Assembly: GCF_002272015.1 (NCBI RefSeq)
Contig: NZ_NPBY01000038.1
Span: 1 to 64,000 of the forward strand
Origin: Paenibacillus campinasensis
GTDB lineage: Bacteria > Bacillota > Bacilli > Paenibacillales > Paenibacillaceae
DNA: 64,000 bases
Direction of reading: 5' to 3'
The position numbers and the translations under genes are program-made. The notes under the pieces were generated by a model. It did not search any database. It was given only the letters and a program-made list of their open reading frames with translations, and was not told the origin of the DNA. Positions 42,947 through 51,948 of the stretch are shown in pieces; within the stretch, counting starts at the first letter, position 1, and every line of letters starts with the position of its first letter.

Positions 42947-44476
42947 TTAGTAGGATATCTTGAAGCTTCCTCCTATGGATTCTTTGTAAGTTTCAATATC
43001 ACTTCCTATTGGTGTCATGCCGCGTATCCATTGGTCATCCAGCTTAATAAATAAGTATGAATATACACCATTTTCGTATGTACTGCTAACCTCAATGATC
43101 CTTGTTTCGATTCCAGCCAAATCATAGACAAGACTTGTTAAGAAAATTGAATGTTCACCTTTTCCAATTCCATCTACCATTGCTTGGTAGGCACTTATGA
43201 TAGGATTCCGAGGTGTGGAAGATTCAGGGACTCTTTTAATCAATTGATCTACTAAACTTCTTAGTTTGTAGTCGAGAACGATAGTGTCAGCTGAGATTCC
43301 TGCTTCCAGCAGGGGTGAAAGTTGGTTGTGGAATCCTCTAAGTTCCATATTATAAAATCCATGTCCTGTTCCTTCTTTACCCCTTGCTCCATGGTATAGG
43401 TAATCCGTCATAGCTTTTGGCACTTCGATGCTATCGATGTCGACTAGAGCTTCTTTAGCTAGTTTGAGGACGGTTTCGTACTCCCGCTGGTTTGCGCTAC
43501 CGTAGAGTCGTCTGTTAGTTTCGGTGGCGTCGATACCTTTACTCCGTATTTCCTGTCTCTCTATATACTCCGATAATGGAAGGGGGTTAAGGTCAAACTG
43601 TCCGATATAGAAATAGAAATCTCTATTGTTAAACTCGAAAGAAACTCCAGTCTCCTTCGCCTCCCTTATCGTGATTATTCGAGAATCAAGACCTGAAGTG
43701 CGAACTAAATCATCGTCCTTTAAGTCAACAACAGCACCTGAATTTTTTAATACCATCCCGTTATCAGGTGTTGCAGCAGCTATTGCCCCCGAGCCGCCTT
43801 GGTTGCTTTTCGTCAAATCCTTCCCGTCCTCCCCGACTTCAGGGGATTCATGTAAGGAGGAGATGAAATCAGTTATTATCTCCTTATACTTTCCCTCAGG
43901 AGCAGGGATCTCTGTACCGTTTCTTAGGTCGATAGGCATTAAGCTGTTTCTTATGTCAATGAGCCTTGAAACGTTATTAGGGTTGGTTGTATCGATACTG
44001 CCTTGCGTGATGATGGCGGTGCGAGTGGTGTTGTTCCATTCGACCTTTGCGCCGAGGGCTTCGGCTACAAAGCGAAGTGGTACCATTGTTGAGCCGTTGA
44101 TGACCATCGCTTCCTTGGCTAGGACAACCTTCTGACCGTTGATGTGGGCGTAGGTGTTGCCGATGGTGAGAACGATGGTTGTGTCGCCTTTGGTTGCCGT
44201 AACTGTTTGCGTTGGGTTATCCCACTTCACTTCTGCGTTGAGGGCTTCGAATACCCCTCTTAACGGAACGAGAGTGCTTCCTCCGTGAAGGATCGCTGAT
44301 TGAGGGTACTGTTGGAGTTTGCCGTCAATGGTGACGTTGACCTCTTGGTACTGAGATTGCTGAACAGCTGCAACCGTAACACTTTCCGCCGCAACAGCGG
44401 ATACACCTCCAAATGAACTCCCCAGTATTGCTAAACTTACCATTGTGCTCGCTAACTTCTTATTTCTGATCGTCAT
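42947..44476 (-). CDS. Secreted copper-amine-oxidase-type stalk domain protein with a transglutaminase-like C-terminus
   Basis: A 509-residue exported protein. Residues 1-31 form a Sec signal (basic start, MVSLAILGSSFGGVSAVAA). Residues about 45-155 contain two stalk-domain units (DGKLQQYPQSAILHGGSTLVPLRGVFEALNAEV-type and INGQKVVLAKEAMVINGSTMVPLRFVAEALG), typical of Paenibacillus surface proteins. The C-terminal part (about 420-505: GEHSIFLTSLVYDLAGIETRIIEV) resembles the transglutaminase-like fold, but the catalytic Cys position seems to be occupied by His or Ser, so it may be a binding module. The start at 44476 has GAGGTGA five bases upstream. Its presence in the element is odd; a surface or exclusion role is only a guess. 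Confidence 0.75.
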   Translation of the reverse strand: MTIRNKKLASTMVSLAILGSSFGGVSAVAAESVTVAAVQQSQYQEVNVTIDGKLQQYPQSAILHGGSTLVPLRGVFEALNAEVKWDNPTQTVTATKGDTTIVLTIGNTYAHINGQKVVLAKEAMVINGSTMVPLRFVAEALGAKVEWNNTTRTAIITQGSIDTTNPNNVSRLIDIRNSLMPIDLRNGTEIPAPEGKYKEIITDFISSLHESPEVGEDGKDLTKSNQGGSGAIAAATPDNGMVLKNSGAVVDLKDDDLVRTSGLDSRIITIREAKETGVSFEFNNRDFYFYIGQFDLNPLPLSEYIERQEIRSKGIDATETNRRLYGSANQREYETVLKLAKEALVDIDSIEVPKAMTDYLYHGARGKEGTGHGFYNMELRGFHNQLSPLLEAGISADTIVLDYKLRSLVDQLIKRVPESSTPRNPIISAYQAMVDGIGKGEHSIFLTSLVYDLAGIETRIIEVSSTYENGVYSYLFIKLDDQWIRGMTPIGSDIETYKESIGGSFKISY

Positions 44477-44583
44477 TTGAATCACCTCATTATTTGTCAT
44501 TTTACGAGTATGTATAAAATATTTTCACTCATTTAATATACATTTATTTCCTCTTTGTTGAATACTCTATCTGTGCATAATGT

Positions 44584-44623
44584 TAGCTCCTTTCACACTG
44601 GATGTAAAGTATAAAAGGAGCTA
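44584..44623 (+). promoter_or_regulatory. Inverted repeat enclosing the XRE gene ribosome site
   Basis: TAGCTCCTTT (44584-44593) and AAAGGAGCTA (44614-44623) are exact reverse complements. The right arm contains the AAAGGAG ribosome binding site of the XRE gene, whose ATG is at 44629. It could be an operator for autoregulation or an mRNA stem that hides the ribosome site. Confidence 0.55.
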
Positions 44624-44628
44624 TCCGC

Positions 44629-44913
44629 ATGAGTTCTGACTCTATTCATAATCCCCAGCAACTGATCAAAAGCGCTATTGCTAAGACTGTTCAGGGACTT
44701 CACAATCGGAAAAAATTGACTCAAGAAGATTTGGCTGGCTTATGTAATGTTGATCGTTCATATATTTCAATGATCGAAGTCGGTAGGAATGAACCCTCCG
44801 TGACCAAGATTTTTGAACTTTGCGAAGGGTTGGGAATTTCAGTGGCGTCCTTTTTTCAGATCGTTGAAAGGGAAGTCCAGAATTTGAAGAATGAATTACC
44901 CCCTGACAAATAG
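44629..44913 (+). CDS. XRE family helix-turn-helix regulator
   Basis: A 94-residue Cro/CI-type repressor. The helix-turn-helix spans residues about 27-70 (KLTQEDLAGLCNVDRSYISM, then EVGRNEPSVTKIFELCEGLG). There is no second domain. Its size and place, divergent from the stalk-domain gene and 1 kb upstream of the restriction genes, fit a controller of element or restriction gene expression. Small C-proteins of restriction systems look similar, but type III systems usually lack them. A perfect 10-bp inverted repeat covers its own ribosome site. Confidence 0.88.
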   Translation: MSSDSIHNPQQLIKSAIAKTVQGLHNRKKLTQEDLAGLCNVDRSYISMIEVGRNEPSVTKIFELCEGLGISVASFFQIVEREVQNLKNELPPDK

Positions 44914-44918
44914 TATGG

Positions 44919-45230
44919 CTACTCTTGATTGGCTATACATCCCCTGTATACTTCTGAAAGCTTCAGACCATCCCTAATGCCGATCCAATACAAGTATTGA
45001 AGCTCCAGTGAAGTTCTTTCATTGATTGCCCCCTCATACTCCAGCAACAGCGGATACAATTCCGGCGGTATTACTTCTTGCAACTTACCCTGTAGGCTGA
45101 TTTGCTGGAGTCTGGCCGCGCTAACGTCCGACAATTGATTAACCGCTTGTATGTGTTCATGAAATCGAGTTTCGAAAGATGGCTTTGCCCAATCAGGTAT
45201 TTGATATTTCACTTCATTCTGATTCTTCAT
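44919..45230 (-). CDS. Hypothetical helical protein, 103 residues
   Basis: A small acidic helical protein that I do not recognise (MKNQNEVKYQIPDWAK start; LLLEYEGAINERTSLELQYLYWIGIRDG near residues 61-88). Its ATG overlaps the stop of the preceding small frame (ATGA), so it was the second gene of a two-gene unit. It converges on the XRE gene with five bases between the stops. Similar small proteins of unknown role are common in Firmicute mobile elements. Confidence 0.6.
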   Translation of the reverse strand: MKNQNEVKYQIPDWAKPSFETRFHEHIQAVNQLSDVSAARLQQISLQGKLQEVIPPELYPLLLEYEGAINERTSLELQYLYWIGIRDGLKLSEVYRGCIANQE

Positions 45231-45453
45231 CGTGCCACCTGCAATTCTGCCGCTTGTCTCAGGTTTGCAATTATGGAGTCGCGTTCGGTACGAATAGCTT
45301 CGATTTCTTTGCCGATCTCGGTGCGGCGCTCTGGAGAAGTCTGGCGGTTGCCATGTTCGACTGTCAGCCTGAGATGGCGCTGGGTGAGGGAGAGTAGGTG
45401 TTGCTCAGTTGATGGGTCAAATCGAGTTGAAACAAATGAATTGGCTTAGACAT
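45227..45453 (-). pseudogene. Small coiled-coil gene apparently interrupted by a frameshift
   Basis: A perfect ribosome site (AAGGAGG) precedes ATG 45453, but this frame stops after 29 codons (MSKPIHLFQLDLTHQ...). A neighbouring frame, open from just after the start region, continues with protein-like sequence (STEQHLLSLTQRHLRLTVEH, then IGKEIEAIRTERDSIIANLR) and ends exactly at the ATGA overlap with the 103-residue gene. Together they make a 70-75-residue coiled-coil protein if one frameshift near 45415-45430 is allowed. It may be a true mutation, a sequencing error or programmed frameshifting. Confidence 0.55.
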
Positions 45454-45536
45454 GAAAAAACGCCTCCTTGGAAGTTTGTTGAATGTTAGCTTCCAGTTGG
45501 CGTTATTTCAAGAATCTTTGAATACACATGCATTTC

Positions 45537-45572
45537 AAAAATCCCCTCTAGGTAAATACCATAGAAGGGGAT
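45537..45572 (-). terminator. Intrinsic terminator of the type III res gene
   Basis: ATCCCCTCTA and the ATAGAAGGGGAT arm (45541-45572) pair, followed on the minus strand by TTTTTG, 30 bases past the res stop. Confidence 0.7.
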
Positions 45573-45601
45573 ATCCGATATATCAAGTTGTATGCGGTTC
45601 A

Positions 45602-47818
45602 TTAAAATACCTCTTTAAGAGATCTCCAATGTTCACTCTGCATACTTTCCGTATAAACGGTATTGTTGATTCTAAGGATCTCATTTTTATCGCGAACAAA
45701 ACCCCAGTTAATCTTTTTAACCCTTGCATATTCTTTGAAAGCCTCAAACTTGTTGGCTACTTGACGGTCAATATTGTTACTCTTATTGCCTGTTTCGCCA
45801 CCCTTTGTTTCAATAATCCAGACCTCTCCCGTCTTCTTTTTCACGATATAATCTGGATAAAACAACCACTGTTTACCTACAGTGTCTAAATACACAATGG
45901 AGAAATACTGTTGTCCTGTATCCCCATTCTTATAGACCCAATCTATGTCTTCCTTCTCTTCGCAATATCGTTCAAACAACCTCTCTGACTTTGAACGAAT
46001 ACCATCCACGATCATAGCTGATGAATATAGTTTGTAAGCATTTGTGGTGATTTCCTCAACATCTGTTTCAGTCGAGTCATATCGATATAGCTCTTGCTCT
46101 GGTATAGAGAAGGTTGCAGTCTTTACGGAAATGTTCATGGATGTCTGTACAGCCAGCTGAGCAGTTGCCTCCCTAAATTCCTCCTTGAGTTTTTGCACAT
46201 TGTTTATTACGAATGCGTAATACTCTTTTGAGTCAAGTGACAACAACTTATTCTTGCTGCTGTTATTATTCCGGAATAATCGTTCCATAACAACCTTCGT
46301 CTTTTGAGCTGCCATGCCAATCGCTGACTTAATTTCGTCTATCGAATGCAATAGTTCAATACCATTCTTATGTGTGTTTACAATGCGGGAAGTTGTAGTG
46401 TAAGTTCCTACTCCCTCATTGAGAATCGACTCATTCGTAACAAACTTGCCTTGTCGGATTCTCCTAATAATGGCATCACCAAATCTATAACCTACGTTCT
46501 CAAGCCGAAGTTGATTGTCTTTTTTATTGTTGGACAATCCGTATTTATTCACAAGAAACTTATAGATCTCTTGAAAAGTTTCCCTTTCACCTAGACCATC
46601 AAAGTCTTTATCACGATATTGCTTCTCCAATGTAAAGTCATAACACTTCTCCTTGAGAAATACTCGTTTAGTCTCAAAGGCTTGATTCATGGCTTCCTTG
46701 ATACTCTCTTTGTACTTCTCATCAAAAGTGTACAGGTAGCAAAAATCGAGTACATCAATATCATAATGAGTCGCCTCAGGCATACGCCTCAATCGCCCAA
46801 TGGTCTGTATTTCAAAATCCTCATTCATATTTTCACGAAGTTTAACAAGTATCTTAGCTCTTGGGCAGTCCCATCCGGTTGCAATCGCCTGTTTCATCAA
46901 GAGAAAGACAGGTGTTGCCGATTTCTCTTCAATTCCCGCAATATTTATCTTCTCGTTATTACCGTTCATCCATTTTGCAACCATCTTATTATTGTAAGTA
47001 TAACCCATTTCAGTGAGCTTCTTCTCAACTGCTTCCACAAGTAGGGTGGAAGAGTTTGGGAACTGAATGATCACTAGCGGTCGAATCCTCTTCGACAAAT
47101 TATCGTATGCCTCAGCGATCTCCTTGCGCTTTGCATCTGCAAGATCAATTAAGTAGCCATGTTCATTATCAAACTCACCGTTGTATTCGACATTCTCGTT
47201 GATGTAGAGAGCCTTTGTAATTAGCCCTGACCCAATCACATCTAGCTCGTCAATTTCATAGAACTCGATGAGTTTATTTTCCCTTGCTGTAGCTGAAACT
47301 CGAATAATGTTTCTAGCTGAGAAACTATCTATTATAGAGTTTGCCTTCTTTGTATCATTAGAATGTTCCTCGTCAATTAGTACAATAAACTCAATACCTT
47401 TTCGGTGGGCGTCAGCAATACGGTCAAAGAGGTTTTTCTTCTCACTATCGCTGATAGCCTTATTACCTTTTTTTGTTACTAGCTCCCAATTGATAAAGGT
47501 GGTCGATCCTGCTTCGAAACCAGTCAACAGTGCATCGAACATATTCTTCGTTGTTTTGCTCGGGAGAAATTTCATCATCTTCTTACGACTTTGTTCCTCT
47601 AGATCGCCTTTCCCTGGGCAAAGCCAAACAAAAGCAGTATTCGAATTAACCGTATTTAGATATTTATCAATGAAGTCAATAAGAATCACAGTTTTTCCTG
47701 CACCAGTGGGTGCTTTTACAGTAATAATCTGTTTGCTGTTATTACTGGACACTTTATCTACTAGAAACATAGAACACCGTTCTTGAAAATCAAATAGTCC
47801 ATCTGGAAGCATAATCAT
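45602..47818 (-). CDS. res: Type III restriction-modification enzyme, Res subunit (helicase-nuclease)
   Basis: A 738-residue type III restriction subunit, somewhat short for the family (about 900-1000). SF2 helicase motifs: APTGAGKTVILI (residues 36-47), VLIDEEHSND (DEEH at 149-152), VSATARE and QTIGRLRRMPE (motif VI). The C-terminal nuclease shows the PD-(D/E)xK pattern as FYPDYIVKKKTGEVWIIETKGGE (about 655-677). With Mod it would translocate between inversely oriented sites and cut. Its start overlaps the mod stop by four bases. All catalytic motifs seem intact, so the system is probably active. Confidence 0.93.
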   Translation of the reverse strand: MIMLPDGLFDFQERCSMFLVDKVSSNNSKQIITVKAPTGAGKTVILIDFIDKYLNTVNSNTAFVWLCPGKGDLEEQSRKKMMKFLPSKTTKNMFDALLTGFEAGSTTFINWELVTKKGNKAISDSEKKNLFDRIADAHRKGIEFIVLIDEEHSNDTKKANSIIDSFSARNIIRVSATARENKLIEFYEIDELDVIGSGLITKALYINENVEYNGEFDNEHGYLIDLADAKRKEIAEAYDNLSKRIRPLVIIQFPNSSTLLVEAVEKKLTEMGYTYNNKMVAKWMNGNNEKINIAGIEEKSATPVFLLMKQAIATGWDCPRAKILVKLRENMNEDFEIQTIGRLRRMPEATHYDIDVLDFCYLYTFDEKYKESIKEAMNQAFETKRVFLKEKCYDFTLEKQYRDKDFDGLGERETFQEIYKFLVNKYGLSNNKKDNQLRLENVGYRFGDAIIRRIRQGKFVTNESILNEGVGTYTTTSRIVNTHKNGIELLHSIDEIKSAIGMAAQKTKVVMERLFRNNNSSKNKLLSLDSKEYYAFVINNVQKLKEEFREATAQLAVQTSMNISVKTATFSIPEQELYRYDSTETDVEEITTNAYKLYSSAMIVDGIRSKSERLFERYCEEKEDIDWVYKNGDTGQQYFSIVYLDTVGKQWLFYPDYIVKKKTGEVWIIETKGGETGNKSNNIDRQVANKFEAFKEYARVKKINWGFVRDKNEILRINNTVYTESMQSEHWRSLKEVF

Positions 47819-49650
47819 CTTTCGCCCACCTCCAACAACTCTGATTCAAAGTAATAATCGGGAATTATATATGTGTTGATGCCACTATCGGTTAACTTCC
47901 GAGTCTGCTCACTGGTCAGTAGGACAGCAGAGGAAAGAAAAAGTCCTTTACACTTTTGAAGCTTATTATTGTCTAAAATAAATGCATCAGCTTCTTCATC
48001 CGACATGAGTAGAATGTATTTGGAATCATCTAGGCTAACTGCATATTCAAGCTGAACCATCTCAGCGATATGTTTTAGAAGCTCATCATTTACACTATAA
48101 TCCAGGTCATCGGAATACTTCTCAATAAAGCCAGTCTTATAGTATTTTAGATTAACAGGGTTAGGCTCAAATACCTTCCCTGAATCTGTGGTATATCCGT
48201 AAATAACGTTCGATAATCTCTTATAAGTGACTTCCTCGCAGATATTCCCTTCGTTATTCGTGCAAAGAATAAATTTACGGGTACCATCGTCTTCGGCATT
48301 TTGAGAAATAACAGCATGACCTGTCGTGCCGGAACCAGCAAAAAAGTCCAATACAGTAATGTCTTTTGATGGGTATAAACTGATAATACGTTTCACAAGC
48401 TCTAATGGTTTTTTACCATTGTTAAACTCAACGTTTCCTTCTTTCGTCAAATTCTTCATTTGACCAGTATAGTCCCAATATGTTCCTTGCAAATCTTTTT
48501 TGTATAAAACGCCATCAATCTCTTCGCTCGTATCCTTTAACCAAACAAATAATCGGCATTTATCACCTTTGTAAAATTGCTCATAAACTTTACCCTTGTT
48601 CCTGCCTGTTTTCGGAACATATTCTATAGATAATAGATCTTCAGATATACCTTGTTCCGTACGATAGCTCATTACTCTCGTTCTTATTGAAGATTGTGCG
48701 TTTGTAGTTTGAAAAATTTTAGTTCCATATTTTTTGTAAGCCTCTTGTTCAGAGATCCCTTCGCTTTTCGCCACTTGCTTAATTGATTTGATAACAGGAT
48801 TTTTTCTAAGGTATACTTTAATATCATTGCCATCACCATCTACAGTAGAACCTATATATTCCTTGTCCCCCTCGTAGAGTAGAACTGATGTATACTTCCA
48901 ACTTACACCTTCCTCGATATAAGTTTTTATTAACTCAGACATTTCTGTATATACATATGCCCCATTAAAAATAGGGAGTGCAGAGTAGTTCTTTGCGTAT
49001 ATAAGGATGTATTCGCAGTTCTTCTTAAATCGTTTATCCTCCCCGCCTCCAGATGCACCAGCGATATTCTTCATATTTACACTTATAATATTAAGGAAAT
49101 TGTTCTCCCCAAAAACGTCATCGCAAAGAAGCTTCAGCTGTGCTAATTCAATATCGCTGATTTGAATGAACAATGCTCCTTCTTCTGTAAGCAGGTCACG
49201 AGCTAACCTTAGACGCTCGTCCATAAAACTTAACCATTTGGAATGCCTAAATCCGTCATCCTCGTTAACGTAGTCGTCTTCATACATAAAGTCTTCATTG
49301 CCAGTATTGTAAGGAGGATCAATATATATTAAATCAATATTCCCTTTATGAGTCTTCACCAACAACTTCAGGCTATGTAAGTTATCACCTTCAAGCAAAA
49401 AGTTATAAGGCAAATTTTTATCCGATACAATCTCTCTGTCAACAACTTCGGAAAACACCGGTACCTTCGTTAGCATCTCAATGTCAACTCGTTCTTCATG
49501 CTCTTCCCAAACAAGACCGAACTTTTTATTAAAAAGCTCCGTCTCGATCTCGTTTATAGCAATTAGCGAAGCATCATCGTTGTGTTCTTCTCTGATTTTA
49601 TTAAGAAATTCAAGCATGCGCTGTCTTTTAATTTGCGACAAATTCGGCAT
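47815..49650 (-). CDS. mod: Type III restriction-modification enzyme, Mod subunit (adenine methyltransferase)
   Basis: A 611-residue beta-class adenine-N6 methyltransferase. Catalytic motif IV (IYIDPPYNTG, residues 109-118) precedes the SAM motif I (VLDFFAGSGTTGHAVI, about 430), the order expected for Mod. The region between them (about 190-380) would hold the target recognition domain. The start at 49650 (MPNLSQIKRQRMLEFL) has GAGGGGAG eight bases upstream; the TTG six codons earlier has no site. The N-terminal segment IETELFNKKFGLVWEEHEE is nearly repeated in a gene fragment at 55831-55934. Operon with res. Confidence 0.94.
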   Translation of the reverse strand: MPNLSQIKRQRMLEFLNKIREEHNDDASLIAINEIETELFNKKFGLVWEEHEERVDIEMLTKVPVFSEVVDREIVSDKNLPYNFLLEGDNLHSLKLLVKTHKGNIDLIYIDPPYNTGNEDFMYEDDYVNEDDGFRHSKWLSFMDERLRLARDLLTEEGALFIQISDIELAQLKLLCDDVFGENNFLNIISVNMKNIAGASGGGEDKRFKKNCEYILIYAKNYSALPIFNGAYVYTEMSELIKTYIEEGVSWKYTSVLLYEGDKEYIGSTVDGDGNDIKVYLRKNPVIKSIKQVAKSEGISEQEAYKKYGTKIFQTTNAQSSIRTRVMSYRTEQGISEDLLSIEYVPKTGRNKGKVYEQFYKGDKCRLFVWLKDTSEEIDGVLYKKDLQGTYWDYTGQMKNLTKEGNVEFNNGKKPLELVKRIISLYPSKDITVLDFFAGSGTTGHAVISQNAEDDGTRKFILCTNNEGNICEEVTYKRLSNVIYGYTTDSGKVFEPNPVNLKYYKTGFIEKYSDDLDYSVNDELLKHIAEMVQLEYAVSLDDSKYILLMSDEEADAFILDNNKLQKCKGLFLSSAVLLTSEQTRKLTDSGINTYIIPDYYFESELLEVGER

Positions 49651-49742
49651 ATAAATTACTCCCCTCAATCAACGTTGCACTAAAATTAATGATAACATAT
49701 AATCACGTATCAAGTATGACAAAAGTACCATAACAAGAAACA

Positions 49743-49767
49743 GCTCAAGCTTCACATGAGCTTGAGC
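49743..49767 (-). terminator. Hairpin terminator of the DUF262 gene
   Basis: GCTCAAGCT (49743-49751) and AGCTTGAGC (49759-49767) pair perfectly, followed on the minus strand by TGTTTCTTGTT. It separates the DUF262 gene from mod. Confidence 0.7.
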
Positions 49768-49815
49768 CTTGCCAGTTTATTAAACAGAAAGTGGCAATAG
49801 TATGAATCGGAAGTA

Positions 49816-51507
49816 TCACTCTAACAACTCACGTATCTTTTCTGTAAGCACTGCTTTTCTTGCTTCATAAAATATTTCAAAGTCTTCTATCTCAAGTGAA
49901 ATACTCTGCGGAATCATTGCCTGATTACAAAATTCCGCCCTTTGCATATCGTTCATATCATTGTAATAATCAACAAGTCGCATATTATTTTTGCTACCGT
50001 TACTTCTACCTTCAAGTAAATGTAGATTAGGTAGTCGATTACGATTTCCACGCCACCTTTTCCATTCTTCCATAGAAACAGACACAGGCTTGTTACCATC
50101 AAATCTATCATACGGATGCAGATGATCTTGCTCATACTTAAAGTTCCTGTTCATCCAGTCAAGAGACAGATAATATAGTGCCTCTCCAGCAACTCTACTT
50201 CCTTTTTCTGCATTGAGTATATCTTCAATTTTGCCGTCCGTTACTCTGAGCTCATTTATCTGGTTGAGCATATCCACAGTGATTTCATAATCATAGCTGT
50301 TGATGTTACTCTTCATCTGTTGAAGTTTGCTAGTTGTTCCAGATTGGAAATACGTGAACAGAACCGCTCTAACCAAATATGCACGAATGCCATCAAGGCT
50401 TTTATTATATTCCGGGTTATAATAAATAAAGTAGATTATAGGTAACAGTACGTTCCAACTGCTTGAAAAACGGCTGACCTCGATTTTCATGCCTTTCAGC
50501 ACGGTTTCCATATCCTTTAGTGCCTTTCTGAAAGCACTCCAGTTATTCTTCAGTTCCTCTGCTATCTGCTTGTTAATATTTGACTTTACAACATCACCGT
50601 ATAGCATAAGTGCAGAACGGATGATAAAATCCGAACCGAATCCAGCATAAGAGTCCACAAGTAGTTTTCCGAACTCCGTCTTTGCACTTGGCCAATATGC
50701 CTCAAGGATGGACATCGTAATTTCCGATTTGCGGAGAGCCTTACCACCGCTGTTAAATCTTACGAACATCTCAAGGGCATCATCCTGTTTCATGTCCTGG
50801 ATTTCTGTAAAACGAATCAGCTTTTCTACAAAGATTTTATTATACAGCTTATTCAGAATATCCCTTGCATACTGTTTACTGTCTGCCGGAACATTGGCAA
50901 TGGCTTCATCGATAGCTTGGTCTCTGGTTGATCCATCCTGGAACTTCTCGTCTAGAATACTCTTAATTTCAAACTGTGTCGGACTCAGCTTGCCTACCTT
51001 TTCACTGAACTTGATGTCATACTTTTTACTATTATATTCCTCTTCATCAACAGTCAGCTTATTCTTATTCAGTTCAATCAATAGCTTTGTAACCAATCCA
51101 CCACCATTTTGCTTCCTTGCATTTTTTTGCCGAATATAGGCACCTCCTAACAAGGAAAGAAACAGAGAAGTCAATCTCTGCTGCCCGTCCAGTACCGCGG
51201 TATCGGTAATCTTCACATCAATGCTGGTTAACTCATAATTTACGCTATCTGCCTGTTTTCTGCTATCAAACGTTACCTCAGACAGGAAGTTACAGAAGTA
51301 TGTATCCCAGGTCACATTGTCATCGTTCACGTGCCAAAACAGGAATGTGGCAATTGGGTAATCAAGCAGAATGGAGTCCCACAACTTTTCAATTTGCTCC
51401 ATGCTCCAAACATACTGTCTTTGAAATGCAGGCATAACAAACTTGCCGTTTTTAATGTTTTGCAATGCCTCATATATAGTTATACTGCTATCTATTAATC
51501 TACTCAT
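49816..51507 (-). CDS. DUF262/HNH protein, GmrSD-like nuclease candidate
   Basis: A 563-residue protein. The N-terminal DUF262 domain (ParB/sulfiredoxin-like NTPase) shows FQRQYVWSMEQIEKLWDSIL (about 29-48) and the diagnostic DGQQRLTSLFLSLL (about 107-120). The C-terminal DUF1524/HNH part shows EQDHLHPYDRF (His pair near 459) and NRNRLPNLHLLEGRSNGSKNN (about 487-507). This architecture is shared with GmrSD and other modification-dependent or phage-defence nucleases (BrxU, SspE relatives). Start at 51507 with GAGAGGTG five bases upstream. It is the first gene of the defence block next to the type III system. Its specificity cannot be read from sequence. Confidence 0.88.
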   Translation of the reverse strand: MSRLIDSSITIYEALQNIKNGKFVMPAFQRQYVWSMEQIEKLWDSILLDYPIATFLFWHVNDDNVTWDTYFCNFLSEVTFDSRKQADSVNYELTSIDVKITDTAVLDGQQRLTSLFLSLLGGAYIRQKNARKQNGGGLVTKLLIELNKNKLTVDEEEYNSKKYDIKFSEKVGKLSPTQFEIKSILDEKFQDGSTRDQAIDEAIANVPADSKQYARDILNKLYNKIFVEKLIRFTEIQDMKQDDALEMFVRFNSGGKALRKSEITMSILEAYWPSAKTEFGKLLVDSYAGFGSDFIIRSALMLYGDVVKSNINKQIAEELKNNWSAFRKALKDMETVLKGMKIEVSRFSSSWNVLLPIIYFIYYNPEYNKSLDGIRAYLVRAVLFTYFQSGTTSKLQQMKSNINSYDYEITVDMLNQINELRVTDGKIEDILNAEKGSRVAGEALYYLSLDWMNRNFKYEQDHLHPYDRFDGNKPVSVSMEEWKRWRGNRNRLPNLHLLEGRSNGSKNNMRLVDYYNDMNDMQRAEFCNQAMIPQSISLEIEDFEIFYEARKAVLTEKIRELLE

Positions 51508-51689
51508 TCTAGCACCTCTCAATCTTTAATCATTATAAACCAGTTAATGACTCGGTACGGTAGATCACATTTCCTTTATTTCCACTTCAATTTTATCGAA
51601 TCACTAAATCATAGTTCGACAAATCCCCTCAATTCCCTTCCATTTCCTGAACACCTTTCATTTTGTCTCTATAATATCTGTGCATAATA

Positions 51690-51795
51690 AAAGCCCAAGC
51701 GGTGACCCCACTTAGGCTCTATCAGTTTTAATGAAAGGTAAATGCGGCTCCTAATCATTACTTCCATACGAGCGACACACAGCACTCAACATGTG
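51690..51795 (-). other. Attachment site B: second copy of the rlmCD 3' end and terminator
   Basis: Minus-strand codons read THVECCVSLVWK then stop (51758-51793), almost the last twelve residues of the intact RlmCD (SHVECCVSLVRK at 56043). Downstream the similarity continues through AAATGCGGCTCCTAAT (as plus strand) to a terminator-like hairpin at 51690-51717 like the one at 55984-56010. Upstream of the core the sequence is unrelated to rlmCD. I read it as an att junction between the 20-kb element to the left and the germination-operon segment to the right. Confidence 0.8.
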
Positions 51796-51948
51796 TTGAA
51801 TAAGCAGTGTCAACTATCATAAGTAAAGTTTCCTGATACCGGGCAAGGAGGTAATAACTCGAATGAAACGGGTACCGGTCGCCCAATACCCCATATAAGG
51901 CAGTACTAGGAAGCTGGCACCACCCGCAAAAGTAAATCACAACCAAAT

